64,000 bases of DNA from Parvibaculum sp039680535. Lineage in GTDB: Bacteria; Pseudomonadota; Alphaproteobacteria; Parvibaculales; Parvibaculaceae. Location of the stretch: the NCBI RefSeq assembly GCF_039680535.1, contig NZ_JBDKSS010000005.1:124001-188000 (forward strand), read 5' to 3'. Below the pieces are notes generated by a model. It searched no databases. It was not told where the DNA came from and saw only the letters and a program-made list of their open reading frames with translations. A program made the translations under genes and the position numbers. Each line of letters opens with the position of its first letter. The first letter of the stretch is position 1. Shown here piece by piece: positions 1 through 8,366 of this stretch.

Positions 1-876
1 GCGGAACTGCTGCTTGAAGGCCATCGTGTCCTTGAAGCGCAGCGCACGCACGAACTGGTACATGAACTTCTCGGCCGAGAGGTACAGCACCTTGCGTTCC
101 GGCTGACGGCGGCGGATTTCCCAGGCGATGGCGTGCATGAGATGCGTCTTGCCGAGGCCGACGCCGCCATAAAGGAACAGCGGATTGAAAGTGACGTCCG
201 TGGCCTCCGCGACGCGGCGAGCCGCCGCATGGGCAAGCTCGTTCGACTTGCCGACGACGAAAGCCTCGAAGGTGAGGCGCGGATCGAGCGGTGCGCCAAC
301 GCCGGCATCTTCGAAACCGTTCGGAATCTGCGAGGCGGGAGCCGGCTGCGGGGCGATGAACTTCGGCGCCGCCTGAGAGACATGGCGCGGCGCAGCGGCG
401 TGGCCGTCGATCTGCGTCGTCGGAGCGGCGGCGGGCGCAGCCGCCGATACCGCGGCAAAAGGCGCGGCGGAGGCGCCGTCAGCGGCGCGCGTGCGCACCA
501 GCACCTCGATGCGCGAAAGCGCCGGATCTTCCTCGCTCCAGAGCGTCGACAGACGCTCGGCATAGTGCGAAAGCAGCCAGTTGCGGATGAAGCGCGTCGG
601 CACGGCAAGCATGACACGGCCATCGCCCACGCCCAGCAGCTCGATCTGCTTGAACCAGCTATTGAACGTCGCCTCGCCAAGCTCCGCATGAAGGCGCGCG
701 CGCACGCGGCGCCACTGCTCGCCAAGACCTGCATCGACCGATGACGCCCCTGCATCCGTCGCGGCGCCGAAGGCACGGGACGAGCGCGCTTCCGCTCGCT
801 CCTGCTCAATGCCATGCGTTTCGCCTGCGGGACGGAAAGCCGATTTAGCCGCCGAAACCAGCTTGTCTTCGTTCAC
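1..876 (-). CDS. dnaA: DnaA, chromosomal replication initiator (3' end outside window)
   Basis: Initiator ATPase that binds DnaA boxes and melts the origin. The window holds only the first 292 codons. Visible are domain I (about residues 30-95, beginning WRRVRARLH), a variable Ala/Pro-rich linker, and the start of the AAA+ domain with Walker A GGVGLGKTH (Lys at about 243). The rest of the ATPase domain and the DNA-binding domain lie beyond position 1. I chose GTG 876, which has a purine-rich GAGGGGTAGAGG stretch just before it; an in-frame ATG at 927 would add 17 residues with no clear role. Identity is certain; the start is less so. Confidence 0.96.
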   Translation of the reverse strand, partial: MNEDKLVSAAKSAFRPAGETHGIEQERAEARSSRAFGAATDAGASSVDAGLGEQWRRVRARLHAELGEATFNSWFKQIELLGVGDGRVMLAVPTRFIRNWLLSHYAERLSTLWSEEDPALSRIEVLVRTRAADGASAAPFAAVSAAAPAAAPTTQIDGHAAAPRHVSQAAPKFIAPQPAPASQIPNGFEDAGVGAPLDPRLTFEAFVVGKSNELAHAAARRVAEATDVTFNPLFLYGGVGLGKTHLMHAIAWEIRRRQPERKVLYLSAEKFMYQFVRALRFKDTMAFKQQFR

Positions 877-980
877 GACCTCTACCCCTCGTCCTTGTCC
901 CGGCCCCCGATCCGCCAGGACTTTCATGAACCGACACCGCCCCCAGTGCCGGATCCTTGCCCGTACCCCCGACAGAGGAC

Positions 981-989
981 ATATCCACC
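981..989 (-). promoter_or_regulatory. DnaA-box-like 9-mer in the dnaA promoter region
   Basis: ATATCCACC matches TTATCCACA at 7 of 9 positions, about 105 bp upstream of the dnaA start, where DnaA commonly represses its own gene. This is a single degenerate site, so it is only a candidate. Confidence 0.3.
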
Positions 990-1025
990 CGCCGGTTATT
1001 TTCTCAATTCAGTGCCGCCCGCCGA

Positions 1026-1502
1026 TCAACCCTGCGCCCAGGGAAGACCGGACGCCTTCCAGCCATTGCGGTGCCCACGATGACGATCTTCATCAAGATC
1101 ACCCTCGAAGCCACCGGCCACGTTGTAGCAATGCGCGAAGCCCTGCGCCGTCATCGACACCGCCGCCGCGCGCGAACGAGCGCCCGAACGGCAGAGGAAC
1201 AGAACCGGCACATCCTTGCGCCCACCGCCCAGCGCAGCCGCGACGTCGCCGGAGAAGGCTTCGTTCACGGTCATGGAAGGGAACACCTGCCATTCCGCAA
1301 GCAGCGGCTCCTTGCCGATGGACGACAGGTCGGGCAGTCCCACATAGGACCACTCCGCACGTGTCCGCACATCGATCAGGACAGCATCCGGATTTTCAGC
1401 AAGAACGCGCCAAGCCTCTTCGGCCGACACATCGCCCGCGTAATTCGCGGGGCGGTCGCCGAGGATCCGAGGCTCTATTCCCGTGCTTGCGTTACCCGAC
1501 AT
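1026..1502 (-). CDS. Rhodanese-like domain protein
   Basis: Single-domain rhodanese of 158 residues. The family moves sulfane sulfur through an active-site cysteine. The loop CRSGARSR (Cys at about residue 103) carries that cysteine, and the N-terminal half has the usual VLIDVRTRAEW strand-turn. I set the start at ATG 1502 because GAGAAGGGG lies just upstream; a longer reading from 1517 would translate that ribosome site. It lies 149 bp upstream of dnaA in the same direction, but the link to replication is probably only positional. The in vivo substrate is unknown. Confidence 0.85.
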   Translation of the reverse strand: MSGNASTGIEPRILGDRPANYAGDVSAEEAWRVLAENPDAVLIDVRTRAEWSYVGLPDLSSIGKEPLLAEWQVFPSMTVNEAFSGDVAAALGGGRKDVPVLFLCRSGARSRAAAVSMTAQGFAHCYNVAGGFEGDLDEDRHRGHRNGWKASGLPWAQG

Positions 1503-1600
1503 CAGCCCCTTCTCCAACAGACACCCAGCCCTACGCAGGCACAGCTCTCTTCACGGCGGCAATCCCTATAGGAATTCCTCCGCTTCGTCACGCACAACTG

Positions 1601-1609
1601 TGTGGATAC
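1601..1609 (-). promoter_or_regulatory. Near-consensus DnaA box
   Basis: Read on the minus strand this is GTATCCACA, matching TTATCCACA at 8 of 9 positions. It sits next to the AT-rich patch of the rhodanese-rpsT gap. It is alone, whereas functional origins normally carry several boxes. Confidence 0.35.
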
Positions 1610-1964
1610 TTCATGCAGGTCGAAGCTGCTTAATCAAATACTGTATTCAGTCAATTTTTATTGAAAAACACCAGTATTCGTTCGCCTCTTCGAGGTTAAC
1701 AACCATACCTTCGAGACCCCGGAGTGGCAAGCGAGAAGAGTCGTCCGCTGACAAAAAAAGTTCTTACAGGACGCGCGAAATGTACATGTGCGCCAGTGAA
1801 AATTGCATCGCAAATGAGCACCGTCGCAACGCACACATGAAGATGTGAATGAATCCAATTCGATGCGCAGATGTAGCGTGCAGAGTCTTCGCGCGCGCGA
1901 AAAAAGCATTGCGACAACGTATTCATTTTCACTGCAACAAAAGCATCACACTTGGCTGCTCGCG

Positions 1965-1994
1965 AAAAGAAAAAGCCCGCGTCGTTCGCGGGCT
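1965..1994 (-). terminator. Rho-independent terminator of rpsT
   Basis: AGCCCGCG (1974-1981) pairs perfectly with CGCGGGCT (1987-1994) around a 5-nt loop. On the minus strand the stem is followed by TTTTTCTTTT, about 55 bp past the rpsT stop codon. Confidence 0.88.
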
Positions 1995-2048
1995 TCGTTC
2001 TCGACAGCGCAGCGCATCTTCGATGCGCGTCGCGAGCGTCTTTTCGTC

Positions 2049-2312
2049 TCAGGCGAGCGCCTTCACGCGGGCCGCGAGGCGCGACACCTTGCGCGACGCG
2101 GTGTTCTTGTGAACGACGCCCTTCTGCGCCGAACGCATGATCTCCGGCTGCGCTTCCTTCAGCGCGGCGGCAGCGGCTTCCTTGTTGCCGCTGGCGATCG
2201 CTTCCTCAACCTTGCGGATGAAGGTGCGCATGCGCGAGCGACGGTCCTTGTTGACCTCGGTGCGCGCGGCGATCTTGCGGATGGCCTTCTTTGCGGAGGG
2301 AGTATTCGCCAT
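2049..2312 (-). CDS. rpsT: 30S ribosomal protein S20 (bS20)
   Basis: Small basic protein of 87 residues that binds 16S rRNA and supports 30S assembly. The opening MANTPSAKKAIRK and the Lys/Arg/Ala-rich helical body with ARTEVNKDRRSRMRTFIRKV are diagnostic, and the length is usual for bS20. Adjacency of rpsT and dnaA is common in Alphaproteobacteria. It is followed by a strong terminator, so it is probably the end of its transcription unit. Confidence 0.97.
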   Translation of the reverse strand: MANTPSAKKAIRKIAARTEVNKDRRSRMRTFIRKVEEAIASGNKEAAAAALKEAQPEIMRSAQKGVVHKNTASRKVSRLAARVKALA

Positions 2313-2581
2313 TGGTATCTGACCTTTGCCTCGCCGGACATCCCGCGATGCCGACGCAAAATTTCATGCCGATCGCGAGACACCGAATGTTCCGGTGACA
2401 AAGTTCTGGCCAAAGGGGCCTCGCGCCTTTTTTGAAGAACCGCCTCACACCCGTCGGGCAGGGCAGTTCTTTCCGAGGCGCGCGTTATACGCGGGCGGGC
2501 TCCCTCCGTCAACCGCGCCGAAAATCGCTCAGAAGTGTGGCCAGGGGCCGCAAATTGGCGACTTGCCAGCTCCCGACGCCC

Positions 2582-2974
2582 TCATTCCGGCTCGATCGAG
2601 AAGCGCACTTCCGTTGCGCCGCCTGCCTCGGGAACGGTCTGAATTTCCAGGCGCTCGCCCTCACGGCGGAAAACGAGGAGATCCCTGATGAGTTCGAGCT
2701 TCTTCTGCCGCTTCCAGCCGAGCTGGGGCAGCGTATCGGTATAGAAGCGCCGGACCGAGGCGGGGGTAACTTTTCCGGTCGCCACGGAGCGGATGATCCG
2801 GCCGTTCGGCTTGTCGAAGACAACGCCGCCATCCCCGGTTTCGTGCAGGCCCTCCATCAGCGGCATGTCCTCGACGGCATCGAGATAGCCCGAAGCCCGT
2901 TCTTCGGCCGAAAGACCGCCTGAAAGCACGGCGACGCCCAGACAGAGGACGAGAGCCGCAAAGCGCATCATCAT
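2582..2974 (-). CDS. Small exported protein of unknown function
   Basis: Predicted protein of 130 residues. The N-terminus MMMRFAALVLCLGVAVLSGG is a signal peptide, probably cut near residue 23. The mature part is short and alpha/beta-like, with charged segments (TPASVRRFYTDTLPQLGW, KLELIRDLLVFRREGERLE) of the kind seen in small periplasmic proteins. It starts 31 bp downstream of mutM in the same direction and may be co-transcribed with it. I do not recognise a family and assign no function. Confidence 0.7.
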   Translation of the reverse strand: MMMRFAALVLCLGVAVLSGGLSAEERASGYLDAVEDMPLMEGLHETGDGGVVFDKPNGRIIRSVATGKVTPASVRRFYTDTLPQLGWKRQKKLELIRDLLVFRREGERLEIQTVPEAGGATEVRFSIEPE

Positions 2975-3005
2975 CGAATTCGAGCCCCCCTCGTGCCGGC
3001 CCCGA

Positions 3006-3887
3006 TCATTTCTGACAGCGCGGGCAATAGAAGGTCGAGCGCCCGGACTGCACGATCCGCTTCACCGTACCGCCGCAGCCCGGCTTTGAACAGGCTTGCC
3101 CCTCGCGGTCATAGACCGCAAAGGAATGCTGGAAATAGCCGAGCTCGCCATCCGTATGCGCATAGTCGCGCAAGGTGGAGCCGCCCGCGGCGATCGCCTC
3201 GTTCAGCACGTCCCTGATGGCGCGGGCGAGACGCTCGGAACGCTGCGGGCCGACGACGCTTGCGGCCGTGCGGTTGGGCGAAAGCCCCGCGCGGAAAAGC
3301 GCCTCGCACACATAGATATTTCCAAGTCCCGCAACGGTACGCTGATCGAGCAGCGCCGCCTTGATCGGTGCGCGGCGGCCCTTCAGCCTTTCCGAAAGTG
3401 TGGCGGCAGAAAATTCATTGCCGAGCGGTTCCGGCCCAAGCGCCGCCAGATGCGGATTTTTGTCGAGATCGTCAGCGGCGATGAGATCCATGAAGCCGAA
3501 GCGCCGGTGGTCTGAATAGACGATGCGGGTGCCATCCTCCATGTCGAGGATGATGTGATCGTGCTTCTCGGCCCCCGCTCCACTCTCCGGCATGGCGTGG
3601 TGAAACGCGCCGGGCGACGACCTGTCACCCGAGGGCGGATGAATGGTGAAGCGGCCGGACATGCCGAGATGGATGAGCAGCACCTCGCCGCCTTCGAGCC
3701 GGGCGAGGATATATTTCGCGCGGCGGTCCAGCCTCTCGACCAGCCTTCCAGTCAGCCGCTCGGCGAAATGTTCGGGCAGGGGATAGCGCAGATTGGCGCG
3801 GCGCTGGGTCGCGAGCCTGATCCGGCGCCCCTCCAGGGCCGGCGCGAGCCCCCGGCGGACGGTTTCGACTTCAGGTAGTTCAGGCAT
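3006..3887 (-). CDS. mutM: Formamidopyrimidine-DNA glycosylase (Fpg/MutM)
   Basis: Bifunctional glycosylase/AP lyase that removes 8-oxoguanine and formamidopyrimidines from DNA. It starts MPELPEVETVRRGL, where the mature N-terminal Pro is the catalytic nucleophile and the next Glu is essential. The C-terminus has the complete zinc finger C-x4-C-x16-C-x2-C ending CPRCQK. At 293 residues it is slightly longer than the E. coli enzyme (269). It is divergent from ubiE across an 83-bp gap. Confidence 0.97.
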   Translation of the reverse strand: MPELPEVETVRRGLAPALEGRRIRLATQRRANLRYPLPEHFAERLTGRLVERLDRRAKYILARLEGGEVLLIHLGMSGRFTIHPPSGDRSSPGAFHHAMPESGAGAEKHDHIILDMEDGTRIVYSDHRRFGFMDLIAADDLDKNPHLAALGPEPLGNEFSAATLSERLKGRRAPIKAALLDQRTVAGLGNIYVCEALFRAGLSPNRTAASVVGPQRSERLARAIRDVLNEAIAAGGSTLRDYAHTDGELGYFQHSFAVYDREGQACSKPGCGGTVKRIVQSGRSTFYCPRCQK

Positions 3888-3970
3888 GCTCTATTTGTGA
3901 CTTTGGCCTTGCGACGATGAGGCGGGCGAAACCGCGCCCGCGAAAGTAGCGCCGTTGAAGCCGCTAGGCT

Positions 3971-4780
3971 ATGGTCCGCCCGATGAGCACGACACTTCAC
4001 ACCACCGAGGACGACGCCGCGCCGGAAGGCGAGGCGACGACGCATTTCGGCTTCAAGACCGTCGCCGAGGATGAAAAGGCCAAACTCGTTCACGACGTGT
4101 TCGAGCATGTCGCTTCGCGCTACGACCTGATGAACGATCTGATGTCCGGCGGGCTTCACCGCGCCTGGAAACAGTCGATGATCGACTGGCTCAATCCGCC
4201 GCGCGGCGACCGGGCCCTCAATCATATCGACGTCGCGGGCGGCACGGGCGACATCGCCTTCCGCATCCTCGACCGCGCGGGCCCGAATACGCATGTCACG
4301 GTCTGCGACATCAACCGCCACATGCTCGGCGTCGGGCAGGACCGCGCCGAAGCGCAGGCGCATAGCGGGCATGTCGAATTCGTCTGTGGCGATGCGGAGC
4401 GTCTTCCTTTTCCCGACCGCAGCTTCGACGCCTATACGATCGCCTTCGGCATTCGCAACGTCACTCATATAGAGAAGGCACTTGCCGACGCCTATCGCGT
4501 GCTGAAGCCGGGCGGACATTTCCTCTGTCTCGAATTCAGCCAGGTCGCGGTGCCGGGTCTCGATGCGATCTATGACGCCTATTCCTTCCGCGCGATCCCG
4601 CAGATGGGGAAATGGGTGACGGGCGACGGCGAGCCCTATCAATATCTCGTCGAAAGCATCCGCCGCTTTCCACCGCAGGAAAAATTCAAATCCATGATCG
4701 AGGCCGCCGGCTTCGCGCGCGTCCAGTACCGGAACCTCACCGGCGGCATCGCTGCGATCCATTCCGGCTGGCGGCTCTAG
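3971..4780 (+). CDS. ubiE: Demethylmenaquinone/2-polyprenyl-6-methoxy-1,4-benzoquinol methylase UbiE
   Basis: SAM-dependent C-methyltransferase of ubiquinone synthesis. Visible are the family entry FGFKTV.EDEK (about residue 28), the SAM-binding motif HIDVAGGTGDIAFR (about 92), and downstream motifs GDAERLPFPDRSFD and GFARVQYRNLTGG near the C-terminus. A second in-frame ATG lies 4 codons in (3983); neither start has a strong ribosome site. ubiB follows 14 bp later, so the two form a quinone operon. Confidence 0.95.
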   Translation: MVRPMSTTLHTTEDDAAPEGEATTHFGFKTVAEDEKAKLVHDVFEHVASRYDLMNDLMSGGLHRAWKQSMIDWLNPPRGDRALNHIDVAGGTGDIAFRILDRAGPNTHVTVCDINRHMLGVGQDRAEAQAHSGHVEFVCGDAERLPFPDRSFDAYTIAFGIRNVTHIEKALADAYRVLKPGGHFLCLEFSQVAVPGLDAIYDAYSFRAIPQMGKWVTGDGEPYQYLVESIRRFPPQEKFKSMIEAAGFARVQYRNLTGGIAAIHSGWRL

Positions 4781-4794
4781 GAGCGGAAAACTTC

Positions 4795-6402
4795 ATGTTC
4801 CGCGCTTTCCGCAATCTTTCGCGCCTCGTTCGCGCCGGCCGCGTGCTGGCGCGGCACGACGCACTATTCCCTGTGGAACTGCGCGGCGAAATGCCCGCAA
4901 CGCTGCTCTTCATGCTCGGCGTGGCGAAAATTCGTCTCCCCTGGGAACAGTCGTCGCTCGAAGAGGAAGGCGGCGAGCCCGCTTCGCGCCTCGCCTCCGC
5001 GCTTGAACAGCTCGGCCCCTCTTACATAAAGCTCGGACAGTTTCTCGCGACGCGGCCAGACATCATCGGCGCCGAACTCGCCACCGATCTGACGCGGCTG
5101 CAGGACAAGCTGCCGCCTTTCCCGATGTCGGAGGCGCAGACGATCATCGAGGATGAATTCGGTCGCCCGGTCGATGAGATTTTCTCGTCGCTGAGCGAGC
5201 CCCTCGCCGCAGCCTCCATCGCGCAGGTGCACAAGGCGCGAACGCATCCCGACGAGACACACGCAGAAGGCCGGGATGTGGCGGTAAAGGTGCTGCGGCC
5301 CGATGTCGAGGCGAGCTTCGCCCGCGATCTCGACAGCTTCTTCTGGATCGCGGAAACGGTCGATCGCGTCTATCCGCCCGCGCGGCGGTTGCGTCCTGTC
5401 GAAACAGTGCAGACGCTCGCGGACAGCGTGAAGCTCGAAATGGATTTCCGCCTCGAAGCGGCGGCCATGTCCGAGATGGCGGAGAATGTCGCGAAGGACA
5501 AGGGTTTTCGCGTTCCCGCCGTCGATTGGGAACATACCTCGCGCCGTGTGCTGACGCTCGAATGGGTGGGCGGCATTCCCGCTTCCGATGTGCCTGCGCT
5601 CATTGCGGCGGGACACGACATGAAGAAGCTCGCCACGCAGGCGATCCAGTCCTTCCTCACCCATGCGCTGCGCGACGGCTTCTTCCATGCCGACATGCAT
5701 CAGGGAAATCTCTTCGTCGATGCGGACGGAACGCTGGTCGCCGTCGATTTCGGCATCATGGGCCGCCTCGACCAAGGCCAGCGACGGCTGATGGCGGAAA
5801 TTCTCTACGGCTTCGTGCAGCGCGATTACCGCCGCGTCGCCGAGCTGCATTTCGTGGCGGGCTACGTGCCGCACACAAAGAGCGTCGACGCATTTGCCCA
5901 GGCGCTGCGGGCGGTGGGTGAGCCGGTCTTCGGCCGTTCCGCCCGCGATGTCTCGATGGGCCGGCTTCTCGCGCAGCTCTTCCAGGTCACCGAACAATTC
6001 GCCATGAAGACGCGGCCGGAACTCATCCTGCTGCAAAAGACCATGGTGGTGATCGAAGGCGTGGCGCGGAACTTCGACCCCGACCACAACATCTGGGACA
6101 GCGCCGAGCCGATCCTGAAGTCCTGGATGATCGAGCGGCTCGCGCCCGAAACGCGGCTCGAGGAAGCCGCAGCCGGTGCGCGCGAACTCGGGCGGCTCGT
6201 CACCAACCTGCCCGAGCTTCTCGACCGGGCGGAGCGCACCGCTCGGCTCTTCGCCGAAAGCATCGACGAGGAGGGGATCAGGCTCCATCCCGCCTCGACG
6301 GAGGCGCTCGCCCGCGCCCAGAACCGGCCGTGGCTAGGCGGCCCGCTTCTCTGGGCGGTTGTCGGTGCGGCGGTCGCCGTCCTCCTGCTCAGGCTTTTCT
6401 GA
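4795..6402 (+). CDS. ubiB: UbiB, ABC1/ADCK-family atypical kinase for ubiquinone synthesis
   Basis: Membrane-associated kinase-like ATPase needed for ubiquinone biosynthesis. The 535-residue protein shows the family KxGQ motif (IKLGQFLATRPD), an ATP-binding lysine in VAVKVLRPDV, and catalytic-loop and metal motifs HADMHQGNLF and VDFGIMG. The extreme C-terminus is a hydrophobic segment (LLWAVVGAAVAVLLLRLF) that would anchor it. ATG 4795 is chosen for the GGAGCGG just after the ubiE stop. It is the second gene of the ubiE-ubiB operon. Confidence 0.95.
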   Translation: MFRAFRNLSRLVRAGRVLARHDALFPVELRGEMPATLLFMLGVAKIRLPWEQSSLEEEGGEPASRLASALEQLGPSYIKLGQFLATRPDIIGAELATDLTRLQDKLPPFPMSEAQTIIEDEFGRPVDEIFSSLSEPLAAASIAQVHKARTHPDETHAEGRDVAVKVLRPDVEASFARDLDSFFWIAETVDRVYPPARRLRPVETVQTLADSVKLEMDFRLEAAAMSEMAENVAKDKGFRVPAVDWEHTSRRVLTLEWVGGIPASDVPALIAAGHDMKKLATQAIQSFLTHALRDGFFHADMHQGNLFVDADGTLVAVDFGIMGRLDQGQRRLMAEILYGFVQRDYRRVAELHFVAGYVPHTKSVDAFAQALRAVGEPVFGRSARDVSMGRLLAQLFQVTEQFAMKTRPELILLQKTMVVIEGVARNFDPDHNIWDSAEPILKSWMIERLAPETRLEEAAAGARELGRLVTNLPELLDRAERTARLFAESIDEEGIRLHPASTEALARAQNRPWLGGPLLWAVVGAAVAVLLLRLF

Positions 6403-6420
6403 AGTCGCCAAACCGCAGGC

Positions 6421-6502
6421 CGTCACCCCGGACCTGATCCGGGGTCCATCTTTGCAGAACTGCGTCGGGGAAGCCGGATGCCGGGTCAGGTCCGGCACGA
6501 CG
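6421..6502. repeat. Intergenic palindromic repeat (REP-like, full element)
   Basis: Two imperfectly inverted half-units. The first has ACCCCGGA (6425-6432) paired with TCCGGGGT (6438-6445); the second has TGCCGG (6479-6484) paired with CCGGCA (6492-6497). The outer ends CGTCACCCCGG and GGCACGACG are also roughly inverted. The layout matches dispersed intergenic palindromes common in Alphaproteobacteria. It lies just past the ubiB stop and may act as a transcript 3' end. Shorter relatives occur at 25678 and 31626. Confidence 0.75.
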
Positions 6503-6639
6503 ATGCGGACAGAAGAAATATTTTTACTATCCTATCAAGGGGAAATAATTTATCTCCACATTTGCCGCGTAAAACCTTATATTCCCCTCCGCCGACAGGC
6601 ATCGTCAGGCAACCCTGCCAAAGCCGGAGTTTTCATTCC

Positions 6640-7884
6640 GTGAGTGACAGCGCGCTTCAGAACCGCCGCATCCTCCTCATTATCGGGGGCGGGATCGCCG
6701 CCTATAAGTGCCTCGAACTGATCCGCCGGTTGCGGGACAAGGGAGCGCGGGTGCGCACCATCCTGACCGAGGCCGGGGCCCAGTTCGTGACGCCGCTCTC
6801 GGTGGCCACGCTGACGGGCGAGCCAGTCTTCCAGTCGCTTTTCGACCTGACGCGCGAGGCCGAGATCGGCCATATCGAGCTGTCGCGCGACGCGGACCTG
6901 CTGGTCGTCGCACCCGCCACCGCCGACCTCATGGCCAAGATGGCGAACGGGCTTGCGGGCGACCTCGCCACCACGACGCTGCTTGCCACCGACAAGCCGG
7001 TGCTGATCGCCCCCGCCATGAATGTGCGGATGTGGGCCCACCGTGCGACACAGCGCAATCTCGAACAGCTCATGGCCGATGGCATCGAGATCGTCGGACC
7101 GAATGAAGGCCCGATGGCCTGCAATGAATATGGGCCGGGCCGCATGGCGGAACCCGCGGAAATCCTCGCCGCCATCGAGCAGCATTTCTCGGAAAACGCC
7201 TTCAAGGGCGAGTTGCCGCTCAAGGGCGTCAAGGCGCTGGTGACTTCCGGCCCGACGCATGAGCCCATCGATCCCGTGCGCTATCTCGCCAATCGTTCGT
7301 CGGGCAAGCAGGGCTATGCCATCGCAACGGCGCTCGCGCGTCTCGGCGCGGAAACCGTTCTCGTTTCGGGCCCGACCAATCTGCCACCGCCGCCCGGTGT
7401 CACCGTGAAGAATGTCGAGACGGCGCGCGAGATGCTGGCGGCCTGCGAAGCTTCGCTGCCGGTCGATGTCGCGGTCTGCGCGGCCGCCGTCGCCGACTGG
7501 CGCGTCGACGTCGATGCGACGCAGAAGATCAAGAAGGAGCCGGGCGCCGGCGCGCCGGAACTCAGGCTCGTCGAAAACCCGGACATTCTCGCCACGATTT
7601 CAAAGCTCACCGCAAACCGGCCGCCGCTCGTCGTCGGCTTCGCGGCGGAGACGGAAAAGGTCATCGAGCACGCGGTGGCCAAGCGCGCCCGCAAGGGCTG
7701 CGACTGGATCGTCGCCAACGACGTCTCGCCGGAGACCGGCGTGATGGGCGGCGAACTCAACACGGTTCATCTCATTACGCGCGACGGCCAGGAAGACTGG
7801 CCGCTGCTGCCGAAGCAGGCCGTCGCTGAGCGGCTCGCGCGGCGGATTCTCGCGCATTTCACGGACAAGGGTAAAAAGGCATGA
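6640..7884 (+). CDS. coaBC: Bifunctional phosphopantothenoylcysteine decarboxylase / phosphopantothenate-cysteine ligase (CoaBC, Dfp)
   Basis: Performs two consecutive steps of coenzyme A synthesis. The N-terminal flavoprotein CoaC part starts IIGGGIAAYK and has the catalytic-His region IGHIELSRDADL and the loop ACNEYGPGRMAEP. The C-terminal CoaB part starts near residue 190 with VTSGPTHEPIDPVR and NRSSGKQG. Start GTG 6640 is chosen for GCCGGAG upstream and because the conserved protein begins a few residues later. The 414 residues match the family. Its stop overlaps the dut start by 4 bp (ATGA), so the genes are coupled. Confidence 0.95.
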   Translation: MSDSALQNRRILLIIGGGIAAYKCLELIRRLRDKGARVRTILTEAGAQFVTPLSVATLTGEPVFQSLFDLTREAEIGHIELSRDADLLVVAPATADLMAKMANGLAGDLATTTLLATDKPVLIAPAMNVRMWAHRATQRNLEQLMADGIEIVGPNEGPMACNEYGPGRMAEPAEILAAIEQHFSENAFKGELPLKGVKALVTSGPTHEPIDPVRYLANRSSGKQGYAIATALARLGAETVLVSGPTNLPPPPGVTVKNVETAREMLAACEASLPVDVAVCAAAVADWRVDVDATQKIKKEPGAGAPELRLVENPDILATISKLTANRPPLVVGFAAETEKVIEHAVAKRARKGCDWIVANDVSPETGVMGGELNTVHLITRDGQEDWPLLPKQAVAERLARRILAHFTDKGKKA

Positions 7885-8354
7885 CGGGTTCGATCCGCGT
7901 CGCGGTGCAAAGACTGCCGCATAGCAACGGCCTCGCATTGCCGCGCTACGAGACGGAAGGCGCGGCGGGCATGGACCTTCTGGCGGCCGTGGATGAAGCG
8001 GAGCCGCTGACGCTTGCCCCCGGCGCGCGCGCGCTGGTGCCGACCGGCCTTGCCATCGCGCTGCCGACCGGCTTCGAGGCGCAGGTGCGTCCGCGCTCGG
8101 GCCTTGCCGCCAAGAACGGCGTCACCGTTCTCAATTCGCCCGGCACGATCGACTGCGACTATCGCGGCGAGGTGAAGGTCATTCTGGTCAATCTCGGTGC
8201 CGAGCCCTTCGTCATCACGCGCGGAACGCGCATCGCGCAGATGGTCGTGGCGCCGGTGACGCAAGCGGTCCTTGCCGAGGTCGAAAGCCTCGACGAAACG
8301 GTGCGCGGCGCGGGCGGCTTCGGCTCGACCGGCACGGCCGCCAGAGGCAATTGA
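7881..8354 (+). CDS. dut: Deoxyuridine 5'-triphosphate nucleotidohydrolase
   Basis: Hydrolyses dUTP to dUMP, keeping uracil out of DNA and feeding dTMP synthesis. All five trimeric dUTPase motifs are visible in 157 residues: AGMDLLA, RPRSGLA, GTIDCDYRGE, RIAQMV and the C-terminal flexible arm RGAGGFGSTG. Four-base overlap with coaBC. The coaBC-dut pair is frequent in Alphaproteobacteria. Confidence 0.97.
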   Translation: MTGSIRVAVQRLPHSNGLALPRYETEGAAGMDLLAAVDEAEPLTLAPGARALVPTGLAIALPTGFEAQVRPRSGLAAKNGVTVLNSPGTIDCDYRGEVKVILVNLGAEPFVITRGTRIAQMVVAPVTQAVLAEVESLDETVRGAGGFGSTGTAARGN

Positions 8355-8366
8355 GGGGGAGCCATC

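Larger units (their letters stand above)
1503..2048. other. 546-bp AT-richer intergenic region between the rhodanese gene and rpsT
   Basis: I see no convincing gene here; the short frames lack ribosome sites and family features. It contains an AT-rich patch (about 1630-1680), one near-consensus DnaA box (1601-1609), three GANTC sites (CcrM methylation type) at 1738, 1851 and 1883, and the rpsT terminator (1965-1994). It should also hold the promoter of the rhodanese gene. It could be a plain promoter region, a small-RNA locus or part of an origin; the sequence alone does not decide. Confidence 0.5.

Noticed and set aside
1026..1502. A thiosulfate sulfurtransferase identity
   Set aside because: Single-domain rhodanese with a CRSGARS loop; specificity cannot be read, so only the general fold is claimed.
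4864..6288. Long open frame antisense to ubiB
   Set aside because: GC-rich codon bias opens long frames on the opposite strand; no family motifs or ribosome site, while ubiB motifs on the plus strand are unambiguous.
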